Origin: Brenneria roseae subsp. roseae
Lineage (GTDB): Bacteria > Pseudomonadota > Gammaproteobacteria > Enterobacterales > Enterobacteriaceae
Direction of reading: 5' to 3'
Length of the DNA stretch: 64,000 nucleotides
Assembly (NCBI RefSeq): GCF_003115845.1
Contig: NZ_KZ819039.1
Span: 1 to 64,000 of the forward strand
Part shown: positions 21,138-30,931 of the stretch, piece by piece
How the letters are laid out: each line of letters opens with the position of its first letter
Numbering within the stretch: the stretch's first letter is position 1
Notes under the pieces: generated by a model
What the model saw: the letters and a program-made list of their open reading frames with translations, nothing else
What the model was told of the DNA's origin: nothing
Databases searched by the model: none
Position numbers and translations under genes: made by a program

Positions 21138-22739
21138 ATGCAACCGACCGTAGAACACTCCTGTGATGTATTAATCATCGGCAGCGGCGCTGCCGGCCTT
21201 TCTCTTGCTCTTCGTCTTGCTTCCCAGGCAAACGTTACCGTTCTCAGTAAAGGCCCACTGAACGAGGGCGCAACGTTTTATGCTCAGGGCGGAATTGCGG
21301 CTGTTTTTGATGAAACTGACAGTATCGACTCGCACATTGAAGACACATTGATCGCGGGTGATGGTTTATGTGAACGTGAAGCCGTCGAATTCATCGCCAG
21401 CAATGCCAAACACTGTGTACAGTGGTTAATCAAACAAGGCGTACTGTTTGATACTGAAACCAGTACCAGTGGTGAAGAACGTTATCATCTTACCCGCGAA
21501 GGCGGACATAGCCACCGCAGGATCCTGCATGCCGCCGATGCCACGGGAAAAGAAGTCGAGAATACGCTGGTCGGCCAGGCGCTGGCGCATCCGAATATCC
21601 GGATCATGGAACGCTGCAACGCCGTTGATCTGATTACCTCCAATAAGCTGGGGCTGCCCGGTACGCGGCGTATCGTCGGCGCTTATATATGGAACCGCGA
21701 ACGGGAAATGGTGGAATCCTGCCGGGCGAAAACCGTGGTTCTGGCCACCGGGGGCGCATCCAAGGTCTATCAGTACACCACCAACCCGGATATTTCATCT
21801 GGCGATGGTATTGCCATGGCCTGGCGAGCCGGTTGCCGGGTGGCGAATCTCGAATTCAACCAGTTCCATCCAACCTGTTTATTCCATCCGCAGGCGCGAA
21901 ACTTCCTGCTGACAGAAGCCTTGCGTGGCGAAGGCGCTTACCTGAAACGCCCTGACGGCTCCCGTTTCATGCCAGACTTTGATTCCCGGGGAGAACTGGC
22001 GCCGCGTGACGTGGTTGCAAGAGCAATCGACCACGAGATGAAACGCCTCGGCGCAGACTGCATGTATCTGGATATCAGCCATAAACCTGCCGAATTCATT
22101 AAACAGCATTTCCCGACCATCTACGAAAAGCTGTTATCACTGGGCGTTGATTTGACTCTGGAACCGATTCCTATCGTTCCGGCAGCGCACTACACCTGCG
22201 GTGGCGTTATGGTCGATCAGCACGGACGTACCGATCTCGACGGGTTATATGCGATTGGCGAGGTCAGCTATACCGGCTTGCATGGTGCAAACCGTATGGC
22301 ATCGAACTCATTATTGGAATGTCTGGTATACGGCTGGTCGGCAGCAGAAGATATTCTGCAACGTCTGCCGCAGATAAAACCCATCAAGAAACTGCCCGAA
22401 TGGGATGAAAGCCAGGTCGATAATTCGGACGAACAGGTTGTTATTCAGCATAATTGGCATGAATTACGCCTGTTTATGTGGGACTACGTCGGGATCGTCC
22501 GGACCACCAAACGGCTTGAACGCGCACGACGTCGTATCATCATGCTGCAACAGGAAATTGATGAGTATTACTCTCATTTTCGCATCTCCAATAACCTGTT
22601 GGAATTGCGTAATCTGGTTCAGGTTGCGGAGCTGATTGTGCGCTGTGCGCTGGAAAGGGAAGAAAGCCGCGGCCTGCACTATACGCTGGATTATCCAGAA
22701 CAGTTCGATATGCCGCAGCCAACCATCCTGACGCCCTAG
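21138..22739 (+). CDS. nadB: L-aspartate oxidase
   Basis: 533 residues from ATG 21138; a longer frame from TTG 21087 is unlikely because the family starts just before [13 protein letters not shown]-binding site [17 protein letters not shown] near residues 10-26; active-site region [12 protein letters not shown]-type segment ([15 protein letters not shown]) and [21 protein letters not shown]. It oxidises aspartate to iminoaspartate, the first step of NAD synthesis, in the cytoplasm. Divergent from rpoE as in E. coli. Confidence 0.97.
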   Translation: MQPTVEHSCDVLIIGSGAAGLSLALRLASQANVTVLSKGPLNEGATFYAQGGIAAVFDETDSIDSHIEDTLIAGDGLCEREAVEFIASNAKHCVQWLIKQGVLFDTETSTSGEERYHLTREGGHSHRRILHAADATGKEVENTLVGQALAHPNIRIMERCNAVDLITSNKLGLPGTRRIVGAYIWNREREMVESCRAKTVVLATGGASKVYQYTTNPDISSGDGIAMAWRAGCRVANLEFNQFHPTCLFHPQARNFLLTEALRGEGAYLKRPDGSRFMPDFDSRGELAPRDVVARAIDHEMKRLGADCMYLDISHKPAEFIKQHFPTIYEKLLSLGVDLTLEPIPIVPAAHYTCGGVMVDQHGRTDLDGLYAIGEVSYTGLHGANRMASNSLLECLVYGWSAAEDILQRLPQIKPIKKLPEWDESQVDNSDEQVVIQHNWHELRLFMWDYVGIVRTTKRLERARRRIIMLQQEIDEYYSHFRISNNLLELRNLVQVAELIVRCALEREESRGLHYTLDYPEQFDMPQPTILTP

Positions 22740-22879
22740 CACATCACTTCTATGTAGCCAGATCGCGACATAAATGGGATGTTGACGCAAACACGGCGAT
22801 GGGGTTTTTCAAACTGACCTCATGCCGTGGTCTTAACTCTCCGCCTCTATCAGTACACACATAACGATTTTCGCCAAGC

Positions 22880-23620
22880 CTACATAAAGAGGTAAAAACC
22901 TTTTGTCAGTTGCTGAAAATCAGAAGAGTATCCCCTGTCCCCGTCACGAATAACCAAACGCTGCGTCAGGCTCTCTCCCGGTTGCCGGGATAACGCTATC
23001 AGCACGCGATGCGCGGGCCGGGAATCGGACTCAGTTATTGTCATATGCCGGCGGACAAACCAGCCGCACTGATGCGCCAGCGGCAAAAAATCTTCTGCCA
23101 CCCGAACAGGCAGCACCACACAAAATAAACCATCAGGGGCAATCAGTCGCCGGGCGCAATCGAGCAGGACGTCATGAGTCAGCGAGGTGGTATAACGGGC
23201 CTGGGTGCGTAATTCGCTGGAACAGGCGATACCCGGCGAAAAATAGGGTGGATTACTGACAATCAATGAGTAATCGTTCTCGGCGGTGGCGGCGAAATCT
23301 ACAATGCCGCCAGCATAAACGCGCATGCGATCGGCCCACGGAGAGGCGGTGATATTATCCAACGCCTGCTGGCTTGCGCCCGCGTCCAATTCAACAGCAT
23401 CAATATAAACATCGTTATCGGCGCGCTGAGCCAGCATCAATGCAATCAGTCCCGAACCGCAGCCAATATCCAGTATGCGCCGCACGCCAGAGAGCGGCGC
23501 CCAGGCCCCCAGCAATATGCCATCGGTACCGACCTTCATGGCGCAGCGATCGTGCGCGACAAAAAATTGCTTGAAGGTAAATCCATCCCGACGCAATGTC
23601 GGTTTATTATCATGACTCAT
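22880..23620 (-). CDS. yfiC: tRNA1(Val) (adenine(37)-N6)-methyltransferase
   Basis: 246 residues from ATG 23620; the frame can be extended 16 codons upstream, but E. coli YfiC begins just before LRRNGFTFKQ, which matches this start. S-adenosylmethionine site [16 protein letters not shown] and the adenine-methylase motif NPPYF (in [11 protein letters not shown]). It methylates A37 of tRNA-Val(UAC), which is notable because several tRNA-Val(TAC) genes lie 6 kb away. Divergent from srmB, as in E. coli. Confidence 0.94.
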   Translation of the reverse strand: MSHDNKPTLRRDGFTFKQFFVAHDRCAMKVGTDGILLGAWAPLSGVRRILDIGCGSGLIALMLAQRADNDVYIDAVELDAGASQQALDNITASPWADRMRVYAGGIVDFAATAENDYSLIVSNPPYFSPGIACSSELRTQARYTTSLTHDVLLDCARRLIAPDGLFCVVLPVRVAEDFLPLAHQCGWFVRRHMTITESDSRPAHRVLIALSRQPGESLTQRLVIRDGDRGYSSDFQQLTKGFYLFM

Positions 23621-23753
23621 TATCGATGGTTCCAGACCAAAACTGCCGTAGCATAAGTTAATCCTCAATACAGGAAAAGTGCCGTTGCCTGTTTAAACAG
23701 GTGAAGTACCCGGCTAATGCGTCTATAATCGGCGCCCCAAACAGAGGTAGACC

Positions 23754-25085
23754 ATGACTGCAACAAATTTTTCCGAGCTTGATCTTGATGACAGCCTGCT
23801 AGACGCACTGCGTGATATGGGTTATGAACGCCCGACAGCCATCCAGCTGGCAGCAATTCCACCAGCGATGGAAGGCCGCGACGTGCTCGGCTCGGCTCCG
23901 ACAGGCACTGGCAAAACAGCCGCATACCTGTTGCCGGTCTTGCAGCATCTCTTAGATTTCCCTCGTAAAAAATCCGGGCCACCTCGCATTTTGATCCTGA
24001 CGCCGACCCGTGAACTTGCCATGCAGGTCGCCGACCAGGCACGGACCATCGCGGCGCATACGCACCTGGATATCGCGACGATCACCGGCGGCGTGGCGTA
24101 TATGAACCACGCGGAAGTATTCAGTGAAAATCAAGATGTGGTCGTTGCAACAACGGGACGCCTGCTGCAATACATAAAAGAAGAAAACTTTGACTGCCGC
24201 GCTGTCGAAACCCTGATTCTGGATGAAGCAGACAGAATGCTGGATATGGGATTCGCACAGGATATCGAACATATTGCAGGCGAAACCCGCTGGCGCAAGC
24301 AAACACTGTTATTTTCCGCGACGCTGGAAGGCGAGGCGATTAAAGATTTTGCCGAGCGTCTGTTGAATGATCCTGTCGAGGTAGAAGCCGATCCCTCACG
24401 TCGGGAACGCAAAAAAATTCTGCAATGGTATTACCGGGCTGACGACACCAAACACAAAACCGCCCTGCTCTGCCACCAGTTGAAGCAACCGGATGCGACA
24501 CGTTCGATTATTTTTGTCCGCAAACGCGAGCGTGTGCATGAGCTGGTTGCCTGGCTGCGTGAAGCCGGAATTACCGCCTGCTATCTTGAAGGCGAAATGG
24601 TGCAGGCCAAACGTAATGAAGCCATCAAACGCCTGAGTGACGGCCGGGTGAATGTGCTGGTTGCAACCGATGTGGCGGCGCGTGGTATCGACATCAACGA
24701 TGTCAGCCACGTATTTAACTTTGACCTGCCGCGCACGGCTGACACTTACCTGCATCGTATCGGACGTACCGGTCGCGCAGGACGCAAAGGCTGCGCGATT
24801 TCATTCGTCGAAGCACACGATCATCTGTTACTCGGCAAGATCACCCGCTATTTAAATGAACCGCTGAAACCCAGAGTGATTGATGAACTGCGACCGGCAA
24901 CAAAAGCGCCCAGCGCCAAAATAACCGGAAAACCATCAAAGAAAGCGTTGGCCAAACGAAAAGAGAAGAAAGAGCAGGATAAAGAAAAAGCTAAAGTGAG
25001 GGTGAAAGTGCGCCATCGCGATAGCAAAAATGTCGGTAAACGCCGCCAGCCCGCTAAAAAAGCGGATGAGTCAGCCAGTGAATAA
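23754..25085 (+). CDS. srmB: ATP-dependent RNA helicase SrmB
   Basis: 443 residues. DEAD-box core with Q motif (GYERPTAIQ), Walker A APTGTGKT, DEAD in LILDEADRML, SAT and the C-terminal HRIGRTGRAGRKG. A Lys-rich tail (about 385-443) binds RNA. It helps assemble the 50S subunit at an early step. Ends about 100 bp before the convergent grcA, separated by a shared hairpin terminator. Confidence 0.97.
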   Translation: MTATNFSELDLDDSLLDALRDMGYERPTAIQLAAIPPAMEGRDVLGSAPTGTGKTAAYLLPVLQHLLDFPRKKSGPPRILILTPTRELAMQVADQARTIAAHTHLDIATITGGVAYMNHAEVFSENQDVVVATTGRLLQYIKEENFDCRAVETLILDEADRMLDMGFAQDIEHIAGETRWRKQTLLFSATLEGEAIKDFAERLLNDPVEVEADPSRRERKKILQWYYRADDTKHKTALLCHQLKQPDATRSIIFVRKRERVHELVAWLREAGITACYLEGEMVQAKRNEAIKRLSDGRVNVLVATDVAARGIDINDVSHVFNFDLPRTADTYLHRIGRTGRAGRKGCAISFVEAHDHLLLGKITRYLNEPLKPRVIDELRPATKAPSAKITGKPSKKALAKRKEKKEQDKEKAKVRVKVRHRDSKNVGKRRQPAKKADESASE

Positions 25086-25126
25086 CATCGGTTGTTTAAA
25101 AACGGGCTGACGCCAAACGTGCAAAT

Positions 25127-25152
25127 ACAAAAAGGGAGCTGTCGCTCCCTTT
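25127..25152 (-). terminator. Terminator between srmB and grcA
   Basis: Perfect 9-bp stem aaagggagc / gctcccttt (25131-25139 with 25144-25152), 4-nt loop. On the minus strand it is followed by a T-run, so it ends grcA; on the plus strand it may also serve srmB. Confidence 0.8.
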
Positions 25153-25183
25153 GATTTTATTGGGGTAAAGCGAAAAACGCGAC

Positions 25184-25567
25184 TTACAGACTTTCTGTAA
25201 AAGTACGAGTAATAACGTCGCGCTGTTGTTCTGGCGTCAGAGAGTTAAAACGTACCGCATAGCCAGAAACACGAATGGTCAACTGCGGGTAATTTTCCGG
25301 ATGCTTAACCGCGTCTTCCAGCGTTTCACGGCGCAGAACGTTCACGTTCAGGTGTTGACCACCTTCTACACGCACTTCAGGTTTGATTTCCAACGGGATT
25401 TCGCGATATTCGATCTGCCCCAGATCGCTGACCGCAACAACCTCATCTTCGCTATAGCCGGACTTTGCACAAACGCAACGTGCCTGGGATTTTTCTTCAT
25501 CCAGCAGCCAGAAGGAATTGATCAGAGCGCTGTTGTTCGCCTTGGTGATTTGAATACCAGTAACCAT
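25184..25567 (-). CDS. grcA: Autonomous glycyl radical cofactor GrcA
   Basis: 127 residues, the E. coli length. Homologous to the C-terminus of pyruvate formate-lyase, with the glycyl-radical motif [13 protein letters not shown] near 102-114. It replaces the damaged end of oxygen-cleaved pyruvate formate-lyase, restoring activity. A perfect FNR site lies about 140 bp upstream of the start, consistent with its known anaerobic and acid induction. Confidence 0.97.
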   Translation of the reverse strand: MVTGIQITKANNSALINSFWLLDEEKSQARCVCAKSGYSEDEVVAVSDLGQIEYREIPLEIKPEVRVEGGQHLNVNVLRRETLEDAVKHPENYPQLTIRVSGYAVRFNSLTPEQQRDVITRTFTESL

Positions 25568-25925
25568 TATTGCCTCCGTAAAACGGCGTGTTATTGTCTT
25601 AATTGAAAATCGGTATCAGTAACAAACTGCCATTAATATTTAACGATTAAATAAAACCGACTGAATCTGACTCCCTATATACCAGTACAATCACTACGCA
25701 TCTTTGATTTAAATCAATTTTAAAATCACACCAAAACAGGGATAGAGGGCAATTTATTGTTTTATATCAATTAAACCCACAAACTCAATTACAAATATTT
25801 TTGTAAATTTTCAATTTTTTTTCAAAAAATCAGGAGGGCGGTCATTTTTTTGTCGCTACGATTTTACCTCAACACAATTGATCGGTAAGCTATCCTCATG
25901 AAAATTCACCTTGAAAGAGTGCATG
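25568..25925. other. Divergent intergenic region grcA / ung
   Basis: About 360 bp and AT-rich. Apart from the FNR palindrome at 25704 and a gaaagag ribosome-binding site for ung near 25913, nothing further is identified; no open frame of interest. Confidence 0.5.
25704..25717. promoter_or_regulatory. FNR binding site upstream of grcA
   Basis: TTGATTTAAATCAA, a perfect palindrome and a perfect match to the FNR consensus TTGAT-N4-ATCAA. It lies in the gap between grcA and ung, about 137 bp before the grcA start. GrcA orthologues are anaerobically induced by FNR, so this site most likely serves grcA. Confidence 0.8.
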
Positions 25926-26612
25926 ATGGCGACTTCCCTCACCTGGCACGATGTGCTGGCACAAGAAAAACAGCAACCTTATTTTGTGAATACGCTTGAA
26001 TTCATTGGTAAAGAGCGCGCCGCCGGAAAAACCATTTATCCTCCCCAGAAGGATGTATTCAACGCGTTCCGGTTTACCGAACTGTATCAGGTCAAAGTTG
26101 TCATTCTGGGTCAGGACCCCTATCACGGCCCCAATCAGGCTCACGGATTATCTTTTTCCGTTCGCCCCGGTATTCCGGCGCCGCCATCGCTGGTAAATAT
26201 CTATAAAGAGCTGGCCAGCGATATTCCAGGGTTTGAGATCCCTCATCATGGATTTCTGCAAAGCTGGGCTGAACAAGGTGTCTTGTTACTCAATACCGTG
26301 TTGACGGTTGAGGCGGGACAGGCACACTCACATGCCAATCTGGGATGGGAAACCTTTACCGACCGCGTTATCGCCGCCCTGAATGAAAATTGTGAAGGGA
26401 TTGTCTTTCTGCTGTGGGGTTCCCATGCACAGAAAAAAGGCAGCATTATTGATCGTCAGCGCCATCATGTATTAAGAGCCCCCCACCCATCCCCTTTATC
26501 TGCGCATCGTGGATTTTTGGGATGTAAGCACTTTTCGCAAACCAATCAGATCCTTGAGAAACAAGGTTTGACACCAATCGATTGGACGCCACGTTTACCT
26601 GACAACGCATAA
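25926..26612 (+). CDS. ung: Uracil-DNA glycosylase
   Basis: 228 residues from ATG 25926 (an ATG three bases earlier and a TTG at 25911 are alternatives; family alignment favours [10 protein letters not shown]). Catalytic [18 protein letters not shown] with Asp near 62, and the DNA-intercalation loop [11 protein letters not shown] near 187-197. Removes uracil from DNA to start base excision repair. It converges on a pair of tRNA-Ala genes. Confidence 0.97.
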   Translation: MATSLTWHDVLAQEKQQPYFVNTLEFIGKERAAGKTIYPPQKDVFNAFRFTELYQVKVVILGQDPYHGPNQAHGLSFSVRPGIPAPPSLVNIYKELASDIPGFEIPHHGFLQSWAEQGVLLLNTVLTVEAGQAHSHANLGWETFTDRVIAALNENCEGIVFLLWGSHAQKKGSIIDRQRHHVLRAPHPSPLSAHRGFLGCKHFSQTNQILEKQGLTPIDWTPRLPDNA

Positions 26613-26745
26613 ATTTCCTCTGCCTTCATAATCGGAGGCAGCAAACAACACGGGAATAAAATCAATCAGTTATTGATGAAAAGTTAGGAAACAGATAGCG
26701 TAAATAACAGCGAATATCGGGAAATTGTAAAGCGAAATATCGATT

Positions 26746-26821
<76 letters not shown>

Positions 26822-26880
26822 ACATATGTGGAATGTTCGTCACACTCAAAACTAAATCATAGAACCAAACCATCAAGATT

Positions 26881-26956
<76 letters not shown>

Positions 26957-27235
26957 GTCACTTACAGACCCATACTTATAATAGAGTTCCGTGCGAACGG
27001 GTCGCATAATATGAAACCCGCTTAACAGTGTCAACGGCTAAATCTTTTTATGCAGTCAACCGCTGAAAAAGCCGCCAAACACCCGTTGCAATAGATAAAA
27101 TATTGCCATAGGTTTGCAACATCTTATTGAAATATCGACTTGCCGAATCAAGTGCGTTAAAAATAAGCTGCTAATGATAACGTGATTTATTATCATCTTT
27201 TTACCTTAGGCTCACACGACCTCATAAGCCACCAC

Positions 27236-28114
27236 ATGCGCTATTTTTCTATGATTGCTTTTACACTGATGGTTTCCTCTATTCTTCCCGCTCGGGCACA
27301 ACCCAGTATTCCGGTGATAATTGAGCAGGCACAACACCATTTCGAGATTCAGCAGTTTGATATGCAAAGCAGTAAGCAGCATGCCTATCGTCTTTTCGTT
27401 GCCATACCACGGCAGGAGGCTCCCCAGGAGGGTTATCCCGTTCTCTATATGTTGGACGGCAATGCGCAATTCCCTTTCGCCGTGAACAGCTATAAAGAAG
27501 AAAATGGCCCTGCGCCGTTGATCGTCGCCATCGGTTATCAGATAACCCAGGCCTACGATGTTCCGGCCAGAACCCGGGACTATACGCCACCGACGACAAT
27601 CCGCGAGCCCGATTTTGCGGCAGGCGGGGAAGCCGAAGATTTTTATCAGTTCCTGCAAAACCAGGTGAAACCCTGGGTCGAAGCGCGTTATCCGGTTAAT
27701 ACCCAAAAACAAACGCTCGCCGGACACTCCTTTGGGGGATTGTTTACGCTTTATACGCTGTTTAATCACAGCGAATCTTTCCAGCGCTATGTCGCGGCCA
27801 GCCCGTCCATCTGGTGGGGTAACGGCGTTGTTATACCGGCAAGAACGCCATTGCTGAGCACACCGCCACAGTCCATCACGCTGAGTGCCGGTGAATATGA
27901 AGATGCGCCAGAAAAGGTTAACGCAGGACAACCCATTGACGCCGAGCGAGAGGAACGGAAAAACCGGAGAAAATTGGTAATGAAAGCGAAAACCCTGGCG
28001 GCGCAATTAAAAGAACAAGGAACCAATACAGAATTCATTCTGTTCCCTGGCAAGAATCACGGTAGCGTCATCCCTGATGCGATGGGAAAGGCAGTGGTGA
28101 TCGCAGGGCAATAA
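27236..28114 (+). CDS. Secreted alpha/beta-hydrolase, putative siderophore esterase (IroE-like)
   Basis: 292 residues from ATG 27236; an upstream GTG start would add 18 residues before a good signal peptide (MRYFSMIAFTLMVSSILPARA), so the later start is preferred. Esterase-family fold: YPVLYMLDGNAQFPFA, nucleophile elbow AGHSFGG with Ser165, ASPSIWWGN and a final FPGKNHGS with the likely catalytic His. The pattern fits periplasmic hydrolases of the IroE/Fes-related type that cut catecholate siderophore esters; the substrate is inference. No iron box or siderophore gene is adjacent. It lies between the tRNA-Ala pair and gltX, where E. coli has no such gene. Confidence 0.75.
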   Translation: MRYFSMIAFTLMVSSILPARAQPSIPVIIEQAQHHFEIQQFDMQSSKQHAYRLFVAIPRQEAPQEGYPVLYMLDGNAQFPFAVNSYKEENGPAPLIVAIGYQITQAYDVPARTRDYTPPTTIREPDFAAGGEAEDFYQFLQNQVKPWVEARYPVNTQKQTLAGHSFGGLFTLYTLFNHSESFQRYVAASPSIWWGNGVVIPARTPLLSTPPQSITLSAGEYEDAPEKVNAGQPIDAEREERKNRRKLVMKAKTLAAQLKEQGTNTEFILFPGKNHGSVIPDAMGKAVVIAGQ

Positions 28115-28201
28115 TGCGCTATGTTGAGAAGCGATATTCTGTAAGGTAGCCAGCAGGACGCCGCATTCAACGTTGTAGCAACGCCCCAAAACCTTCCCCA
28201 T

Positions 28202-28233
28202 AAAAAACCCCGGCTGATTGATTGGCCGGGGTT
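28202..28233 (-). terminator. Terminator of gltX
   Basis: 9-bp stem aaccccggc / gccggggtt (28206-28214 with 28225-28233) with a 10-nt loop; on the minus strand it is followed by a run of T. Located about 30 bp after the gltX stop. Confidence 0.85.
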
Positions 28234-28260
28234 CGTTTATCCGTTACCTGAAAGCAACCA

Positions 28261-29676
28261 TCATTGCTGAGCTTCACGTTCGGCAATGAACGCCAGCGCT
28301 TTATCAATACGCGTCAGAGAACGCTGTTGACCTACCGCTTTCACGGTCACATCAACGCCAGGAGACTGCCCCGCACCCGTGACGGCGACGCGAAGCGGCA
28401 TCCCGACTTTCCCCATCCCTTGCCCCAGCTCATCGGCCGTTCCCTGAATGGCATGATGAATATTCTCTGCCGTCCAGTCTGTGATAGCGGCTAGCTTCGC
28501 TCGTACCAGTTCCAGCGGCTGACGAGCGACAGGGCGCAAATGTTTCTTCGCGGCGTCAGCATCAAACTGATCAAAATCTTCATAGAAATAACGGCAAGAA
28601 GCAGCAATTTCTTTCAGCGTCTTACAACGCTCTCCCAATAGCGTCACCAGTTCGCTCAGTTGCGGGCCATTGCGGGTATCAATACCGGCATGCTCAACGT
28701 GCCATGATAAATGCGTCGCCACATATTCCGCAGGCAAATGGTTAATATAATAGTGATTCAGCCACTGAAGTTTTTCCGTATTAAAGGCGCTGGCTGATTT
28801 GCTGACAGCATCCAGTGAAAACAGCGCCTTCATTTCTTCAATAGAGAAAATCTCCTGATCGCCGGAGGACCACCCCAAACGGACCAGATAGTTAAGTAAG
28901 GCCTCTGGCAGGTAACCATCATCACGATACTGCATTACACCGACCGCACCGTGGCGTTTGGATAGCTTCTTGCCATCGTCCCCCAGGATCATGGAAACAT
29001 GCGCATATTCCGGGACTGGCGCGTTCAATGCCTTCAAGATATTGATTTGGCGCGGCGTATTATTGATATGGTCTTCACCACGGATCACGTGCGTGATTTC
29101 CATATCCCAGTCATCAATCACCACACAGAAGTTATAGGTCGGCGAGCCATCGGTACGGCGAATGATCAAATCATCCAGTTCCTGATTGCTGAACTCAATC
29201 GGCCCACGGATACGGTCATTAAAAATAACGGAGCCGTCCTGCGGGTTACGGAAACGAACGACATGCGGCTCATCGTCAGTATGGTGTTCGTGAGAATCAC
29301 GGCAGTGGCCGTCATAACGCGGTTTTTCACCGTTTTCCATCTGCTGTTCACGCAGCGCTTCCAGACGCTCTTTAGAACAGTAGCATTTATAAGCCGTATC
29401 GTTTTCCAGCATCTGGTCGATAACCGCGTTATAACGATCGAAACGTTTGGTTTGGTAGTACGGACCTTCATCCCAATCCAGATTCAGCCAGTTCATACCA
29501 TCCATAATGGCCTCGATCGCTTCCGGTGTAGAACGTTCCAGGTCAGTATCTTCAATACGCAGAACAAACTCACCGCCGTGATGACGGGCAAACAACCAGG
29601 AATAAAGTGCGGTACGGGCACCACCGACATGCAGATAGCCAGTTGGACTGGGTGCGAAACGGGTTTTGATTTTCAT
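28261..29676 (-). CDS. gltX: Glutamyl-tRNA synthetase
   Basis: 471 residues, the E. coli length. Class I synthetase with the HIGH-type motif [15 protein letters not shown] near 10-24 and KMSKS-type KKLSKRHGA near 237-245. Charges tRNA-Glu with glutamate. Divergent from the tRNA-Val/Lys cluster as in E. coli. A truncated paralogue, GluQRS, is encoded at 60258. Confidence 0.98.
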   Translation of the reverse strand: MKIKTRFAPSPTGYLHVGGARTALYSWLFARHHGGEFVLRIEDTDLERSTPEAIEAIMDGMNWLNLDWDEGPYYQTKRFDRYNAVIDQMLENDTAYKCYCSKERLEALREQQMENGEKPRYDGHCRDSHEHHTDDEPHVVRFRNPQDGSVIFNDRIRGPIEFSNQELDDLIIRRTDGSPTYNFCVVIDDWDMEITHVIRGEDHINNTPRQINILKALNAPVPEYAHVSMILGDDGKKLSKRHGAVGVMQYRDDGYLPEALLNYLVRLGWSSGDQEIFSIEEMKALFSLDAVSKSASAFNTEKLQWLNHYYINHLPAEYVATHLSWHVEHAGIDTRNGPQLSELVTLLGERCKTLKEIAASCRYFYEDFDQFDADAAKKHLRPVARQPLELVRAKLAAITDWTAENIHHAIQGTADELGQGMGKVGMPLRVAVTGAGQSPGVDVTVKAVGQQRSLTRIDKALAFIAEREAQQ

Positions 29677-29922
29677 TTGGGATTAAAGCCTTATTACGCA
29701 ACGGCTGTCGGCGTATACCGACATGAGTTCAAATAACAAAAGTGGGCAACATTCTATCATTCTGCCCCGATTCCTCAACGCTGTAACTCGCCACACCGGC
29801 GTTTATTACCGCCGAAATCTATCGATTACCCGCAGAATTGAATAAAGAAGCGACATCCGCGGCCAGAAATAACGCGCCCTGCCTAATTTTACAACGAACA
29901 AGCATTTTACTTTTAAAAAGCG

Positions 29923-29950
29923 TTGACTCACTTTCAACTATCCCTATAAT
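29923..29950 (+). promoter_or_regulatory. Sigma-70 promoter of the tRNA-Val/Lys operon
   Basis: TTGACT (29923-29928), 16-nt spacer, perfect TATAAT (29945-29950). The first tRNA begins 18 nt after the -10 box. A strong promoter typical for stable RNA; the bases after the -10 box (gcgactcc) are fairly GC-rich, as in stringently controlled promoters. Confidence 0.85.
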
Positions 29951-29967
29951 GCGACTCCACACAGCGA

Positions 29968-30043
29968 GGGTGATTAGCTCAGCTGGGAGAGCACCTCCCT
30001 TACAAGGAGGGGGTCGGCGGTTCGATCCCGTCATCACCCACCA
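29968..30043 (+). tRNA. tRNA-Val (TAC), copy 1
   Basis: 76 nt with encoded CCA. Anticodon stem CCTCC/GGAGG, loop CTTACAA, anticodon TAC; all stems pair. First gene of the tRNA operon behind a consensus promoter. Confidence 0.97.
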
Positions 30044-30088
30044 CTCTATTAGAGTGCTACGTTGTGTAAAGCAAGAAGATTTGAGATT

Positions 30089-30164
30089 GGGTGATTAGCT
30101 CAGCTGGGAGAGCACCTCCCTTACAAGGAGGGGGTCGGCGGTTCGATCCCGTCATCACCCACCA
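30089..30164 (+). tRNA. tRNA-Val (TAC), copy 2
   Basis: 76 nt, identical to copy 1. Intact in all arms. The spacer from copy 1 (45 nt) differs from the 42-nt spacers that separate copies 2, 3 and 4. Confidence 0.97.
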
Positions 30165-30206
30165 TTCTCATACCAGCCGTCTTCTTGCTTAATGAAGTAC
30201 AGAAGT

Positions 30207-30281
30207 GGGTGATTAGCTCAGCTGGGAGAGCACCTCCTTACAAGGAGGGGGTCGGCGCTTCGATCCCGTCATCACCCACCA
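30207..30281 (+). tRNA. Degenerate tRNA-Val copy 3 (6-nt anticodon loop, broken T stem)
   Basis: 75 nt. Compared with copies 1-2 it lacks one C at the anticodon stem/loop border, so that CCTCC/GGAGG encloses only TTACAA, and it carries C for G at the last base of the T stem (GGCGC before TTCGATC), destroying the normally invariant 53:61 pair. It is probably non-functional, or the window carries sequencing errors here. It is still flanked by tRNA-processing context and would be in the same transcript. Confidence 0.8.
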
Positions 30282-30323
30282 TCCTCATACCAGCCGTCTT
30301 CTTGCTGAATGAAGTACAGAAGT

Positions 30324-30398
30324 GGGTGATTAGCGCAGCTGGGAGAGCACCTCCTTACAAGGAGGGGGTCGGCGGTTCGATCCCGTCATCACCCACCA
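30324..30398 (+). tRNA. Degenerate tRNA-Val copy 4 (6-nt anticodon loop, D-stem mismatch)
   Basis: 75 nt. Shares with copy 3 the one-base loss at the anticodon loop, but has an intact T stem; instead T12 is G (AGCGCAG for AGCTCAG), breaking a D-stem pair. The upstream 42-nt spacer is 40/42 identical to the one before copy 3, so copies 3 and 4 arose by tandem duplication after the deletion. Confidence 0.8.
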
Positions 30399-30405
30399 CT
30401 TCTGC

Positions 30406-30481
30406 GGGTCGTTAGCTCAGTTGGTAGAGCAGTTGACTTTTAATCAATTGGTCGCAGGTTCGAATCCTGCACGACCCACCA
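30406..30481 (+). tRNA. tRNA-Lys (TTT)
   Basis: 76 nt with CCA, identical in pattern to E. coli lysV. Anticodon loop CTTTTAA, anticodon TTT. It starts only 7 nt after tRNA-Val copy 4. Its 3' end and downstream flank recur at 30713 and, degraded, at 32619, marking it as an integration target. Confidence 0.97.
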
Positions 30482-30546
30482 TTATCCGCAAAGTTTTACC
30501 CTTCTGAAATGAAATCCACCTTGCTTTTATAGTGCCCCAAGTCGTG
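30464..30546 (+). repeat. Direct repeat A1: tRNA-Lys 3' end plus flank
   Basis: The final 18 bases of tRNA-Lys (atcctgcacgacccacca) and about 65 bp of flank (ending ...agtcgtg). The same stretch recurs at 30713-30793 with a few indels. This copy belongs to the intact tRNA gene. Confidence 0.8.
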
Positions 30547-30555
30547 TGGGTGAGA

Positions 30556-30707
30556 AAAAATCGTCTGGAACGATTTTTAACAACGCTTGCGTTGGCCCTG
30601 CAAGGGTGAGTCTCAGGATGAGACGAATAGCCCTGCGTTCAGGTTCAAGCCGAGCGAAGCGAGACAGCAACGCGTCAGCGTTGACCCGAAGGGCGAGGCC
30701 GGAGGCC
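30556..30707. repeat. Cluster of short hairpins between two tRNA-Lys 3' ends
   Basis: At least six small palindromes in 150 bp, most with 2- to 5-nt loops: aaaaatcgt/acgattttt (30556-30578), caacgc/gcgttg (30581-30594), ccct/aggg (30596-30606), gtctca/tgagac (30610-30624), caacgc/gcgttg (30668-30683) and ggcc/ggcc (30697-30707). No coding frame is convincing. It may be a structured read-through RNA or the remains of palindromic repeats. Confidence 0.6.
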
Positions 30708-30712
30708 GAGTC

Positions 30713-30793
30713 ATCCTGCACGACCCACCAATATCCGCAAAGTTTACCCTTCTGAAATAAATCCACCTTGCTTTTTATACTGCACCGAGTCGT
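30713..30793 (+). repeat. Direct repeat A2: second tRNA-Lys 3' end plus flank
   Basis: Repeats the last 18 bases of tRNA-Lys exactly, followed by about 63 bp matching the flank of the real gene with small indels. The rest of a tRNA is missing upstream, so this is a duplicated attachment-like end, not a tRNA gene. Confidence 0.8.
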
Positions 30794-30931
30794 GCGAAAC
30801 GAGACAGGACTATCCTGGAGATGGGAGTCTTGTAGGCCCATTTTGGGTTTCAGGCTAAAAAAATTATAGAAAACAGAATATTACACCACTCCATCACTGT
30901 CATGTTCCGCTGACACATAAGGAGTGATTTT

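Noticed and set aside
30713-30730. Second tRNA-Lys gene
   Set aside because: Only the last 18 bases of the tRNA are present; acceptor 5' strand, D arm and anticodon arm are absent.
30527-30841. 104-codon minus-strand frame over the hairpin cluster
   Set aside because: It is explained by palindromic non-coding sequence and a tRNA 3'-end duplicate; no family and no ribosome site were seen.
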